46,838 nucleotides of DNA from positions 1-46,838 of the forward strand of contig NZ_AKIY01000251.1 of assembly GCF_000282615.1 (NCBI RefSeq), in the 5' to 3' direction. This DNA comes from Bradyrhizobium sp. YR681 (GTDB lineage Bacteria; Pseudomonadota; Alphaproteobacteria; Rhizobiales; Xanthobacteraceae). The position numbers were made by a program, and so were the translations under genes. The first letter of the stretch is position 1. The number at the start of each line of letters is the position of its first letter. Under the pieces are notes generated by a model. The model was not told the origin of the DNA. It ran no database searches and saw only the letters and a program-made list of their open reading frames with translations. Of this stretch, positions 1 to 8,768 are shown piece after piece.

Positions 1-103
1 CGTCATTCCGAGGCGCGCCTCTTGGCGCGAGCCCGGAATCCATACTCACGATGGTGGTTATGGATCCCGGGCTCGCGACTTCGTCGCGCCCAGGGATGAC
101 AAC
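1..103. repeat. Intergenic palindromic repeat, GTCATTCC family
   Basis: An imperfect inverted repeat opens the window. The left arm contains GTCATTCCGAGGCGCG and GCCCGGAATCCAT, and the right arm contains ATGGATCCCGGGCTCGCG and ends GGGATGAC. It lies downstream of the binding-protein gene that ends at 131. Such mobile-looking palindromes are common between genes in Bradyrhizobium-like genomes; this one may continue upstream of the window. Confidence 0.7.
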
Positions 104-130
104 CGGTTATTTGGCTCGCTGGTCACGCCG

Positions 131-1336
131 TCACTTCTTCACCAGCGGGCAGCGCGACTGCTCCAGCGACTGGAACGCCTCGCTGCCGGGCACGGTGGCG
201 AGCAGCTTGTAATCGTCCCAGCGCCCCTTGGATTCCGACGGCTTCTTCACCTCGAACAGGTACATGTCGTGGATCATGCGGCCGTCCTCGCGGATCTTGC
301 CGTTCTTGGCGAAGAAGTCGTTGATCGGCGTCTCCTTCATCACCTTGATGACCGCGGCCGCATCCGTCGTGCCGGCGGCCTTCACGGCCTTCAGATAGTG
401 CGTGATGGAGGAATAGACCCCGGCCTGCGCCGAGGTCGGGGGCCGCTTCATGCGCTCGGTGAAGCGCTTCGAGAAGGCGCGCGTGTCGTCGTTGAGGTCC
501 CAGTAGAAGGCCTCTGCCAGCAACAGCCCCTGTGCCGTCTCCAGCCCGATCGAGTCGATATCGGTGACGAAAGCGAGCAGCGGCGAGACCTTCTGGCCGC
601 CCTTGGTGATGCCGAACTCGGCCGCCTGCTTGATGGCGTTGACGGTGTCGCCGCCGGCGTTGGCAAGGCCGATAACCTTGGCTTTGGAGGCCTGGGCCTG
701 GAGCAGGAACGACGAGAAGTCCGACGTGTTGAGCGGATGACGCACGGCGCCGAGCACCTTGCCGCCGGTCTTCGTCACGACGGCGCTGGTGTCCTTCTCC
801 AGATCCTGGCCGAAGGCGTAGTCGGCGGTGAGGAAGAACCAGCTGTCGAGACCGGTCTTCACGGCTGCAAGGCCGGTCACGTTGGCCTGGCCGTAGGTGT
901 CGAACACGTAGTGGATGGTGTAGGGACCGCAGGCTTCGTTGGTGAGACGGATCGAGCCCGGACCGTTGAACATGATGATCTTGTTGCGCGCTTTCGCGAT
1001 CTCGCCGGCGGCAAGCGCGGTCGCGGAGGCCGCGACGTCGTAGATCATCTCGACACCCTGGTTGTCGAGCATGTCGCGCGCGATGTTGGCGGAGAGATCC
1101 GCCTTGTTCTGATGGTCGGCCGCCAGCACCTGGATCTTGCGGCCGAGCACCTCGCCGCCGAAGTCTTCCACGGCCATCTTGGCCGCCGTCTCGCTGCCGG
1201 GGCCGGTGATGTCGGCGTAAAGACTCGACATGTCGAGGATGCCGCCGATCTTCAGCGGGGGCTTGTCCTGGGCCTGCGCGGCGCCTGCGCTCAAAGCAAA
1301 CGACGCAGCAAAAATGCCCGACAAAATTCTCTTCAT
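131..1336 (-). CDS. ABC transporter periplasmic substrate-binding protein (LivK/Peripla_BP_6 type)
   Basis: This 401-aa protein is a periplasmic binding protein of the branched-chain amino acid / aromatic acid type (HAAT family), which would capture a solute for an ABC importer. The chosen start (MKRILSGIFAASFALSAG) gives a clear signal peptide ending AQAQ and follows GGGAGGT, a good ribosome binding site. A longer frame reaching back to 1585 runs through an intergenic palindrome and is not credible. Characteristic stretches are LKIGGILDMSSLYADITGPG near the N-terminus, ADHQNKADL, SSFLLQAQASKAKVIGLANA and FYWDLNDDTRAFSKRF. No permease or ATPase gene lies beside it, so its transporter partners are elsewhere. 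It is clearly a paralogue of the protein at 32188-33399, sharing the ADHQNKAD, GLANAGGDT and FYWD-NDDTRAF segments. The ligand is unknown; aromatic acids or amides are possible. Confidence 0.9.
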   Translation of the reverse strand: MKRILSGIFAASFALSAGAAQAQDKPPLKIGGILDMSSLYADITGPGSETAAKMAVEDFGGEVLGRKIQVLAADHQNKADLSANIARDMLDNQGVEMIYDVAASATALAAGEIAKARNKIIMFNGPGSIRLTNEACGPYTIHYVFDTYGQANVTGLAAVKTGLDSWFFLTADYAFGQDLEKDTSAVVTKTGGKVLGAVRHPLNTSDFSSFLLQAQASKAKVIGLANAGGDTVNAIKQAAEFGITKGGQKVSPLLAFVTDIDSIGLETAQGLLLAEAFYWDLNDDTRAFSKRFTERMKRPPTSAQAGVYSSITHYLKAVKAAGTTDAAAVIKVMKETPINDFFAKNGKIREDGRMIHDMYLFEVKKPSESKGRWDDYKLLATVPGSEAFQSLEQSRCPLVKK

Positions 1337-1665
1337 TGAAAAAGACCTCCCTTGATCGCCTGTCTCTGATGGCGGCTTGGTTATTGGTGTTGCCACAATC
1401 ATGCCGCATGCGCGACAGCGCAGCAAGCGCGAGGGCGTTGCGAGCGCACGATTGCCGCGCATGTTTTCCGCAAAGCGGAATGGTGAGATGCGCCCCAAAT
1501 GTTTCCACATCGTCATTGCGAGCGCAGCGAAGCAATCCAGACTGTCTCCGCGGAGAGATTCTGGATTGCTTCGCTGCGCTCGCAATGACGACGTGTGAGG
1601 AAGCCTCTTCGCGATCCGCTACGCTTGGGTTAAAGCTAGAACATAACGCAACCTCCCCGGGCAAC
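1337..1665. other. Intergenic region between divergent genes, containing a palindromic repeat
   Basis: This 329-bp stretch separates the minus-strand binding protein from the plus-strand nuclease-like gene. It must hold both promoters. It contains the palindrome at 1511-1590 described separately. I see no further gene; open frames here are extensions through the palindrome. Confidence 0.6.
1511..1590. repeat. Intergenic palindromic repeat, GTCATTGCGAGCGCAGCG family
   Basis: A long inverted repeat with arms of about 31 bp (CGTCATTGCGAGCGCAGCGA... and its reverse complement) surrounds an 18-bp centre. RNA from either strand would fold into a long hairpin. A partial copy of the same family (GTCATTGCGAGCG) is visible near 35465. 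Confidence 0.85.
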
Positions 1666-2436
1666 GTGACGCGACTGCTTCATCTCATCGCCGCACTTCT
1701 TCTCGTCGCGGGTCGCACTGCGGTCGCAACGCCGTGCCAATTCGACACGCTGGGCGAAGGCCACGTCGCGGCGATGGTCGATGCCCGCAGCGTGCGTCTC
1801 GACGACGGTCGCGAAATCCGTCTCGCCGGGATCGAGGCGAGCGCGACGACGAAGCAGGCGCTGGCCTCGCTGCTCGTCGGCCGCGACGTCACGCTGCGAA
1901 GCGCAGACGACACGCCCGACCGCTACGGCCGGCAAGGCGCGATCCTGTTCATTGGCGAAAGCGACGTCTCGGTCCAGGCCAGCCTCCTCGCCCAGGGCGA
2001 AGCCATCGTCTCCGCCGAAATCGCCGACAAGGACTGCGCGGCGGCCCTGATGGCGACGGAGGCCGAGGCGCGGCGCCAAAAAAAGGGCAACTGGGCTGAC
2101 CCGTCGGCCATAAAAAACGCGGAAAGTCCGGACGATATTTTGGCCGGGATCGGGCTCTTTATGGTGGTCGAGGGCAAAGTCCTGTCGGTCCGGCAAGCTG
2201 GGGCAATGACCTACCTCAACTTCGGACGGAACTGGACACGCGGCTTTGCCGTGACTATTTCAAGGCGTGCGTTACCGGCGTTCGAAAACGCCGGGACTTC
2301 CCTTAAGTCCCTGGAAAACAAGCGTGTTCGCGTCCGGGGCTGGGTCGAGGGGAATACGGGGCCGCGCATTGATGCGCGCCTCGCGGGGCAGGTCGAGTTG
2401 CTGGGCGCAAACGAGCCGACAGGGGTAAGGCCCTAA
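1666..2436 (+). CDS. Secreted thermonuclease (SNase)-fold protein
   Basis: This 256-aa protein has an N-terminal signal peptide (VTRLLHLIAALLLVAG) followed by a staphylococcal-nuclease-like domain at about residues 30-140: VDARSVRLDDGREIRLAGIE, then GRDVTLRSADDTPDRYGRQG, matching the usual RLAGI and DRYGR signatures. A C-terminal segment (about 160-250, with VEGKVLSVRQAGAMTYLNFG) resembles an OB-type nucleic-acid-binding fold, inferred from pattern only. The start is a GTG chosen because it directly begins the signal peptide; a longer frame beginning at 1336 passes through the intergenic palindrome. The catalytic Arg and acidic residues of active nuclease are only partly recognisable, so activity is uncertain. 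It lies 25 bp upstream of the M48 lipoprotein and may be co-transcribed. Confidence 0.8.
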   Translation: MTRLLHLIAALLLVAGRTAVATPCQFDTLGEGHVAAMVDARSVRLDDGREIRLAGIEASATTKQALASLLVGRDVTLRSADDTPDRYGRQGAILFIGESDVSVQASLLAQGEAIVSAEIADKDCAAALMATEAEARRQKKGNWADPSAIKNAESPDDILAGIGLFMVVEGKVLSVRQAGAMTYLNFGRNWTRGFAVTISRRALPAFENAGTSLKSLENKRVRVRGWVEGNTGPRIDARLAGQVELLGANEPTGVRP

Positions 2437-2461
2437 AAGGGCCAGGCACGGGTTAATCGAC

Positions 2462-3961
2462 GTGAATGGGGTGCTAGAACAGCACTGGACGGGTGAAGGC
2501 CGCCGCCTTCGGGCTGCGCCGGCCGCGCTATGCCTCGTGCTGAGCGGTCTTCTCGCCGGCTGCGGCGACATGAACCGGTTCCAGACCGCGACGGCGCCGC
2601 CGACGGTCGCCATGCCCAAGCCGAAACCGGCCGTCGCGCAGACCCCCGCCACCGAGAAAGAGCACGAGCGCATCCTGGCGAGCTATGGCGGGACGTATGA
2701 CGATCCCCGGCTCGAATCGCTCGTCAGCAAGACGGTCGACCGGCTCGTCGCCGCCTCCGACCGCCCCGACCAGGGCTACAGGGTCACCATCCTCAATTCC
2801 GGCGCGGTGAACGCCTTCGCGCTGCCGAACGGCCAGCTCTATGTCACGCGCGGGCTGCTCGCGCTTGCAAGCGATACGTCGGAATTGTCCTCCGTGCTCA
2901 GCCACGAGATGGCGCATGTGCTGTCCAAGCACGCGGCGATGCGCGAGGACCAGGCGCGCCAGGCCGCGATCGTCACCCGTGTCGTCACCGACATGAGCAA
3001 CGACCCCGATCTCACCGCGCTCGCGCTCGCCAAGACCAAGCTCACCATGGCGAGCTTTTCGCGCAACCAGGAGTTCGAGGCCGACGGCATCGGCGTCGGC
3101 ATCTCCGCCAAGGCCCATTTCGACCCGTATGGCGCCGCCCGCTTTCTCTCCGCGATGGAGCGCAATGCCGAGCTGAAGGCCGGCAAGACCTCGCTCGATC
3201 CGCGCGCGCAGGATTTCACCTCGTCGCATCCGGCAACCCCGGAGCGCGTGCAGAACGCGCAGACCATCGCGCGGCAATACGTGGCTCCGGAAGGCGGCGA
3301 GCGTGACCGCGAAACCTATCTCGCCGCGATCGACAACCTCGTCTATGGCGAAGACCCCAGCGAAGGTTTTGTGCGCGGGCGGCGTTTCCTGCATCCAAAA
3401 CTCGGCTTCACCTTCCAGGCGCCTGACAACTTTACGCTCGACAACACCGCGCAGGCCGTGATCGGCGTGCGCGACGGCGGCTCGCAGGCGATGCGCTTCG
3501 ACGTGGTGCGCGTGCCGGCCGAGCAGTCGCTCGGCGACTACCTGAATTCCGGCTGGATGGAGGGCGTCGAGAAGGCGTCCACCGAGGACATCACCATCAA
3601 CGGTTTTCCGGCCGCATCCGCCACCGCCAAGGGCGATCAGTGGCAGTTCAAGGTCTACGCGCTGCGCTTCGGCAGCGACGTCTACCGCTTCATCTTCGCC
3701 GCCAGGCAGAAGTCGACCGAGAGCGAGCGCAACGCGCGCGAGACCGTCAATTCGTTCCGCCGCCTGACGCTCGACGAGATCCAGGCCGCGCGCCCGCTGC
3801 GCATCAAGGTCATCACCGTGCAGCCCGGCGACACCGTGGAATCGCTCTCGCACCGCATGGCCGGCGTCGATCATCCCGCCGAGCGTTTTCGCGTGCTCAA
3901 CGGCCTCGACCGCAATGCGCAGGTGAAGGTGCGGGACCGCGTGAAGATCGTCGCGGATTGA
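2462..3961 (+). CDS. M48-family zinc metalloprotease, lipoprotein, with C-terminal LysM-like motif
   Basis: This 499-aa protein is a predicted envelope metalloprotease of the M48 (BepA/LoiP-like) family, which degrades or refolds misfolded outer-membrane proteins. A lipobox LLAGC places the lipidated Cys near residue 34. The zinc motif HEMAH is at about 148-152, and the third ligand is expected in EFEAD (about 204-208). Residues about 440-499 (VQPGDTVESLSHRMAG ... VKVRDRVKIV) look like a LysM peptidoglycan-binding repeat, which would tether the protease to the wall. The GTG start is uncertain: other in-frame starts exist within the first residues and the ribosome binding site is weak. It follows the SNase-like gene by 25 bp. 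Confidence 0.9.
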   Translation: MNGVLEQHWTGEGRRLRAAPAALCLVLSGLLAGCGDMNRFQTATAPPTVAMPKPKPAVAQTPATEKEHERILASYGGTYDDPRLESLVSKTVDRLVAASDRPDQGYRVTILNSGAVNAFALPNGQLYVTRGLLALASDTSELSSVLSHEMAHVLSKHAAMREDQARQAAIVTRVVTDMSNDPDLTALALAKTKLTMASFSRNQEFEADGIGVGISAKAHFDPYGAARFLSAMERNAELKAGKTSLDPRAQDFTSSHPATPERVQNAQTIARQYVAPEGGERDRETYLAAIDNLVYGEDPSEGFVRGRRFLHPKLGFTFQAPDNFTLDNTAQAVIGVRDGGSQAMRFDVVRVPAEQSLGDYLNSGWMEGVEKASTEDITINGFPAASATAKGDQWQFKVYALRFGSDVYRFIFAARQKSTESERNARETVNSFRRLTLDEIQAARPLRIKVITVQPGDTVESLSHRMAGVDHPAERFRVLNGLDRNAQVKVRDRVKIVAD

Positions 3962-3980
3962 CGCTGCGCCAAGCGCGCGT

Positions 3981-4068
3981 CGTAGCCCGGATGAAGCGCA
4001 GCGAAATCCGGGATTCTCTCCTCGCGGATAAGCTTACCCGGATTGCGCTGCGCTTCATCCGGGCTACG
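3981..4068. repeat. Intergenic palindromic repeat, CGTAGCCCGGATGAAGCG family
   Basis: The arms CGTAGCCCGGATGAAGCGCA and its reverse complement flank a short centre between the convergent M48 and MFS genes. Because both genes end here, the hairpin could also serve as a two-way terminator; there is no long T-run, so this is an inference. Confidence 0.85.
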
Positions 4069-4085
4069 GGTTGCGTGCCGGGGAT

Positions 4086-5414
4086 CTAACCGCCCGCGTC
4101 CATATCGCCGGCCTCGCGCTGGCCGCTGAGCCAGAGCGCGAGCAGGGTCCAGAACGCGCCGGACAGCAGGTACGCACCCGAGGCGATGACGCCGAGATTG
4201 GTCGCAAGCAGCAGCGCGACCAGCGGCGCGAAGCCGGCGCCGAACAGCCAGGCCATATCGGAGGTCAGCGCCGAAGCCGTGTAACGGTAGGCCTGCCGGA
4301 AGTTCGAGGCGATCGCGCCGGAGGACTGGCCAAACGAGAGACCCAGCAGGATGAAGCCGATCACCATGTAGATGGTCTCGCCGAACGCGCCGGCATCGAG
4401 CAGCTGCGGAGCGAAACCGCTGTAGATCGCGATCGCGATCGCCGATCCCATCAGCAGCGATTTGCGGCCGACGCGGTCGGCGATGATGCCTGAGGCCACG
4501 ATCGCGGCGACACCGAACACGGCGGCGACGATCTCGATGATCAAAAAGCGCACCGGGCTTTCGCGGGTGAACAGGAACACCCAGGACAGCGGAAACACCG
4601 TGACCATGTGGAACAGCGCGAAGCTCGCCAGCGGCGCGAACGCACCGAGCATGATGTTCTGGCCTTCGCGCGCGACCGTCTCGGAGATGCGCGCGGGCTG
4701 CAATTCGCGGGTCTCGAACAGCGTGGCGTATTCTTCCGTCGTCACCATGCGCAGCCGCGCGAACAGCGCCACGACGTTGATGGCGAAGGCGACGAAGAAC
4801 GGATAGCGCCAGCCCCAGTCGAAGAAATCGTCTGCCGAGAGGTTGCCGGCGAAATAGGCGAACAGCGCGCTCGCCACGATCAGCCCGAGCGGCGCGCCGA
4901 GTTGCGGCACCATCGCGTACCAGCCGCGCTGGGAAGGCGGCGCGTTCAGCGCCAGCAGCGAGGCCATACCGTCCCAGGCGCCGCCCCAGGCCAGACCCTG
5001 CGCGATACGCGCCAGCGCCAGCAGCCAGATCGCGGCACTGCCGATCTCGTGATAGCCGGGCAGGAAGGCGAGCGCCACGGTGGCGGTGCCGAGCAGGAAC
5101 AGCGCCGAGACCAGCTTGGCCGTCTTGCCGTACTCACGGTCGACCGTCATGAAAATGACGGTGCCGATCGGCCGGGCCATGAAGGCCAGCGCGAAGATCA
5201 TGAAGGAATAGAAGGTGCCGGTCAGCTCGCTGGTGAACGGGAACACCAGGCGCGGGAACACGATCACCGAGGCGATCGCGTAGACGAAGAAGTCGAAGAA
5301 TTCCGAGGTCCGGCCGATGATGACGCCGATGGCGATCTCGCCGGGACTGGCCAGGTCGTGGCCGTGCTCGCCCGAGGGGATTTCTGCCAGTGCGGGGGTC
5401 TGTGCCGTCGCCAT
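4086..5414 (-). CDS. MFS transporter, metabolite:H+ symporter (MHS) family
   Basis: This 442-aa inner-membrane protein has about 12 hydrophobic segments. It begins MATAQTPALAEIP and soon shows GRTSEFFDFFVYAIASVIVF, the TM1 signature of the MHS family (ProP, PcaK-adjacent, ShiA, citrate and alpha-ketoglutarate symporters). ARPIGTVIFMTVDREYGK is the expected loop 2-3 motif. It would import an organic acid or osmolyte with protons. A longer reading frame to 5654 overlaps the cyoA promoter and start, so the ATG at 5412-5414 is preferred. It is transcribed away from cyoA, and the shared 181-bp region holds a perfect 23-bp palindrome. The substrate cannot be told from sequence. Confidence 0.88.
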   Translation of the reverse strand: MATAQTPALAEIPSGEHGHDLASPGEIAIGVIIGRTSEFFDFFVYAIASVIVFPRLVFPFTSELTGTFYSFMIFALAFMARPIGTVIFMTVDREYGKTAKLVSALFLLGTATVALAFLPGYHEIGSAAIWLLALARIAQGLAWGGAWDGMASLLALNAPPSQRGWYAMVPQLGAPLGLIVASALFAYFAGNLSADDFFDWGWRYPFFVAFAINVVALFARLRMVTTEEYATLFETRELQPARISETVAREGQNIMLGAFAPLASFALFHMVTVFPLSWVFLFTRESPVRFLIIEIVAAVFGVAAIVASGIIADRVGRKSLLMGSAIAIAIYSGFAPQLLDAGAFGETIYMVIGFILLGLSFGQSSGAIASNFRQAYRYTASALTSDMAWLFGAGFAPLVALLLATNLGVIASGAYLLSGAFWTLLALWLSGQREAGDMDAGG

Positions 5415-5506
5415 TCGTGCGCCCTTAACGTCCTGAAAACCAAAGCCGACCGCCCGGCGGGGCGCCAGGCAATCCGGCCCTGTCTGGCGCAACATTCCGC
5501 ACTGCA

Positions 5507-5529
5507 ACATTGGACAAATTGTCCAATGT
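5507..5529. promoter_or_regulatory. Perfect 11-1-11 palindrome, candidate operator
   Basis: The half-sites ACATTGGACAA and TTGTCCAATGT are exact reverse complements separated by one base. The site lies 67 bp upstream of the cyoA start and 92 bp upstream of the divergent MFS start, the usual position for an operator that controls one or both genes. The cognate regulator is unknown and no regulator gene is adjacent. Confidence 0.65.
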
Positions 5530-5595
5530 CCCGATTGCTGCGCCGCAGCTACCCGTTGGCCCCGCAACGGAAACTCATTCTCAAAGGCTCGGCCC

Positions 5596-6759
5596 GTGTC
5601 CCGTCTCAAGATCCTGGCGCTGCTACCCCTGGCAGTCGCGCTCAGTGGCTGCAACTACGTCGTGCTGGCGCCAGCCGGCGACATCGCTGCCCAGCAGCGC
5701 GACCTCGTCATCATCTCCACCGTCCTGATGCTCCTGATCGTCGTCCCCGTGATGGCGCTGACGGTGGTGTTCGCCTGGCGCTACCGCCAGTCCAACACCT
5801 CGGCCCGCTACGAGCCGGAATGGGATCACTCGACCAAGCTCGAGCTGGTGATCTGGTCGGCGCCGCTGCTGATCATCATTTGCCTCGGCGCCTTGACCTG
5901 GATGGGCACGCATCTGCTCGACCCCTACCGCACGCTGGGCCGCATCCATGCCGACCGCGCCGTGGACCAGTCCAAGGCCCCGCTCGAGGTCGACGTCGTC
6001 GCGCTCGACTGGAAATGGCTCTTCATCTATCCGGACTACGGCATCGCCACCGTCAACGATCTTGCCGCCCCCGTCGATCGTCCGATCAATTTCCGCATCA
6101 CCGCCTCCTCGGTGATGAACTCGTTCTACATCCCCGCGCTGGCCGGCCAGATCTATGCGATGCCGGGCATGGAGACCAAGCTCCACGCGGTGGTGAACCA
6201 TCCCGGCACCTACAAGGGCTTTTCGGCGAATTACAGTGGCGCCGGCTTCTCCGGCATGCACTTCAACTTCCAGGGCCTGGACGACAAGGGCTTTGACGCC
6301 TGGATCGCCAGCGCCAAGTCCGCCGGCGGCTCGCTCGGCCGCGCCGAATATCTCCAGCTGGAAAAGCCCAGCCAGAACGAGCCGGTGCGGCGCTACGGCA
6401 CCATCGATTCCGATCTCTACCGCCTGATCCTCAACATGTGCGTCGAGACCGGCAAGATGTGCCAGAGCGAGATGATGGCGATCGACGCCAAGGGCGGCCG
6501 CGGCCATGAGGGCCTGAACAACACGCTGCCGCTCGCTTACGACAAGTATGCCCGCCGCGGCAGCAGCCCGCTCGGGCCGGAGCCGACCTTCGTCGCCGGC
6601 ACCTGCACGCCCGATGCGCCGCAGGGCAGGACGACGGCCTCCATCACGGCTCCCGTCGACACCGCGCCGCTTACGGGCGCCGGCCTGAAGCGGCCGACCT
6701 TCACGCCGCTGAAGTCCTCGTCCTTCTTCCTCGGACAGCGTCCGAAGTCAGACTCCTAA
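5596..6759 (+). CDS. cyoA: Cytochrome o ubiquinol oxidase subunit II
   Basis: This 387-aa protein is subunit II of a heme-copper quinol oxidase, a proton-pumping terminal oxidase of the inner membrane. A lipobox (VALSGC, Cys19) is followed by two membrane helices (about 38-60 and 85-107) and a periplasmic cupredoxin-like domain (EVDVVALDWKWLFIYPDYG, then VMNSFYIPALAGQIYAMPGM). The CuA-binding cysteine/histidine set of cytochrome c oxidase subunit II is absent, which identifies a quinol rather than a cytochrome c oxidase. The start is GTG. The tail after residue 300 is longer than the E. coli CyoA core and rich in Pro and Thr. It is the first gene of cyoABCD-SURF1-regS-regR. Confidence 0.95.
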   Translation: MSRLKILALLPLAVALSGCNYVVLAPAGDIAAQQRDLVIISTVLMLLIVVPVMALTVVFAWRYRQSNTSARYEPEWDHSTKLELVIWSAPLLIIICLGALTWMGTHLLDPYRTLGRIHADRAVDQSKAPLEVDVVALDWKWLFIYPDYGIATVNDLAAPVDRPINFRITASSVMNSFYIPALAGQIYAMPGMETKLHAVVNHPGTYKGFSANYSGAGFSGMHFNFQGLDDKGFDAWIASAKSAGGSLGRAEYLQLEKPSQNEPVRRYGTIDSDLYRLILNMCVETGKMCQSEMMAIDAKGGRGHEGLNNTLPLAYDKYARRGSSPLGPEPTFVAGTCTPDAPQGRTTASITAPVDTAPLTGAGLKRPTFTPLKSSSFFLGQRPKSDS

Positions 6760-6770
6760 AGAGAGCTCGC

Positions 6771-8768
6771 ATGTCTCCTGATCTTCTCAAGCTCATCTTC
6801 GGCCGGCTCGGCATCGAATCGCTGCCGCTGCACGAGCCGATCGTCGTCGGCACCTTCGTGATGGTCGCGCTCGGCGGCGCCACGCTGCTCGCCGGCCTCA
6901 CCTATTTCCGTCTCTGGGGCTACCTCTGGCGCGAATGGTTCACCACGGTGGACCACAAGCGCATCGGCATCATGTACATGATCCTCGGCATCGTGATGCT
7001 GCTGCGCGGCTTCGCCGACGCGCTGATGATGCGCGGCCAGCAGATGCTCGCCTTTGGCGGCTCCGAAGGCTATCTCAACGCCCATCACTACGACCAGGTT
7101 TTCACCGCCCACGGCGTGATCATGATCTTCTTCGTGGCGATGCCGCTGGTGACAGGCCTGATGAACTACGTCGTGCCGCTCCAGATCGGCGCACGCGACG
7201 TGTCGTTCCCGTTCCTGAACAATTTCAGCTTCTGGATGACGGTCGGCGGCGCGGTGCTGGTGATGGCCTCGCTGTTCATCGGCGAATTCGCCCGCACCGG
7301 GTGGCTGGCTTATCCGCCGCTGTCGAACATCGGCTACAGTCCCGACGTCGGCGTCGACTATTACATCTGGGCGCTGCAGGTCGCCGGCGTCGGCACGACG
7401 CTGTCCGGCATCAACCTGATCTGCACCATCGTCAAGCTGCGCTGCCCCGGCATGACCATGATGAAGATGCCGGTATTCACCTGGACCTCGCTCTGCACCA
7501 ACATCCTGATCGTCGCCTCCTTCCCGGTTCTGACCGTCGTGCTCGCGCTGCTCTCGCTCGACCGCTACGTCGGCACCAACTTCTTCACGAACGATTTCGG
7601 CGGCAGCCCGATGATGTACGTGAACCTGATCTGGATCTGGGGCCATCCTGAAGTCTACATCCTGGTTCTCCCGGCCTTCGGCATCTTCTCGGAAGTCACC
7701 TCGACCTTCTCCGGCAAGCGCCTGTTCGGCTACACCTCGATGGTCTACGCCACCGTGGTCATCACCATCCTGTCGTACCTGGTGTGGCTGCACCACTTCT
7801 TCACGATGGGGTCGGGCGCCAGCGTCAACTCGTTCTTCGGCATCACCACGATGATCATCTCGATCCCGACGGGCGCGAAGATGTTCAACTGGCTGTTCAC
7901 GATGTATCGCGGCCGTATCCGCTACGAGCTGCCGATGATGTGGACGATCGCCTTCATGCTGACCTTCGTGCTCGGCGGCATGACCGGCGTTCTGCTCGCG
8001 GTGCCGCCGGCCGACTTCGTCCTGCACAACAGCCTGTTCCTGATCGCTCACTTCCACAACGTGATCATCGGCGGCGTGGTGTTCGGCGCGTTCGCCGGCA
8101 TCAACTACTGGTTCCCGAAGGCGTTCGGCTTCAAGCTCGATGTGTTCTGGGGCAAGCTGTCGTTCTGGTTCTGGGTCGTCGGCTTCTACCTCGCCTTCAT
8201 GCCGCTCTACGTGCTCGGCCTGATGGGCGTGACCCGCCGCCTGCGCGTGTTCGACGATCCGTCCTTGCAGATATGGTTCGTCATCGCCGCGATCGGTGCT
8301 TTCCTGGTCTTCCTCGGCATCCTCAGCATGCTGATGCAGTTCGCGGTCTCCTTCCTCAAGCGCGAGCAGCTCAAGGACGTCACCGGCGATCCCTGGGATG
8401 CGCGCACGCTGGAATGGGCGACATCCTCGCCGCCGCCGGACTACAACTTCGCCTTCACCCCCGTCGTTCACGACAATGACGCGTGGTGGGACATGAAGAG
8501 GCGCGGCTACCAGCGTCCGCTCACCGGGTTCAAGCCGATCCACATGCCCTCCAGCACCGGCACCGGCATCATTCTCGCCGGCTTCGCCACCGCGATGGGC
8601 TTCGGCCTGATCTGGTACATCTGGTGGCTGGCGGCAGCGAGCTTCATCGCGATGCTCGTCGTCGGGATCGGTCACACCTTCAACTATCACCGCGACTTCG
8701 ACATTCCGGCTGACGACGTCATCCGGACCGAGGACGCGCGCACCAAACTGCTCGCCGGAGCCAAGTAA
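6771..8768 (+). CDS. cyoB: Cytochrome o ubiquinol oxidase subunit I
   Basis: This 665-aa integral membrane protein is the catalytic subunit, carrying the low-spin heme and the high-spin heme/CuB centre where oxygen is reduced. Visible ligands and channels include TAHGVIMIFF (low-spin heme His), WGHPEVYILVLPAFG (CuB His and the cross-linked Tyr, K-channel), the HHFF CuB pair, and HFHNVIIGG (heme ligands). The length and about 15 hydrophobic helices match CyoB. It starts 11 bp after cyoA, and its stop codon is immediately followed by the cyoC ATG. Confidence 0.97.
   Translation: MSPDLLKLIFGRLGIESLPLHEPIVVGTFVMVALGGATLLAGLTYFRLWGYLWREWFTTVDHKRIGIMYMILGIVMLLRGFADALMMRGQQMLAFGGSEGYLNAHHYDQVFTAHGVIMIFFVAMPLVTGLMNYVVPLQIGARDVSFPFLNNFSFWMTVGGAVLVMASLFIGEFARTGWLAYPPLSNIGYSPDVGVDYYIWALQVAGVGTTLSGINLICTIVKLRCPGMTMMKMPVFTWTSLCTNILIVASFPVLTVVLALLSLDRYVGTNFFTNDFGGSPMMYVNLIWIWGHPEVYILVLPAFGIFSEVTSTFSGKRLFGYTSMVYATVVITILSYLVWLHHFFTMGSGASVNSFFGITTMIISIPTGAKMFNWLFTMYRGRIRYELPMMWTIAFMLTFVLGGMTGVLLAVPPADFVLHNSLFLIAHFHNVIIGGVVFGAFAGINYWFPKAFGFKLDVFWGKLSFWFWVVGFYLAFMPLYVLGLMGVTRRLRVFDDPSLQIWFVIAAIGAFLVFLGILSMLMQFAVSFLKREQLKDVTGDPWDARTLEWATSSPPPDYNFAFTPVVHDNDAWWDMKRRGYQRPLTGFKPIHMPSSTGTGIILAGFATAMGFGLIWYIWWLAAASFIAMLVVGIGHTFNYHRDFDIPADDVIRTEDARTKLLAGAK

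Noticed and set aside
123..1664. A 513-codon minus-strand frame over the first binding protein.
   Set aside because: Arg/Gln/His-rich shadow of the true binding-protein frame.
4608..6296. A 562-codon plus-strand frame across the MFS gene and cyoA.
   Set aside because: It crosses the divergent promoter and two genes with clear family signatures in other frames.
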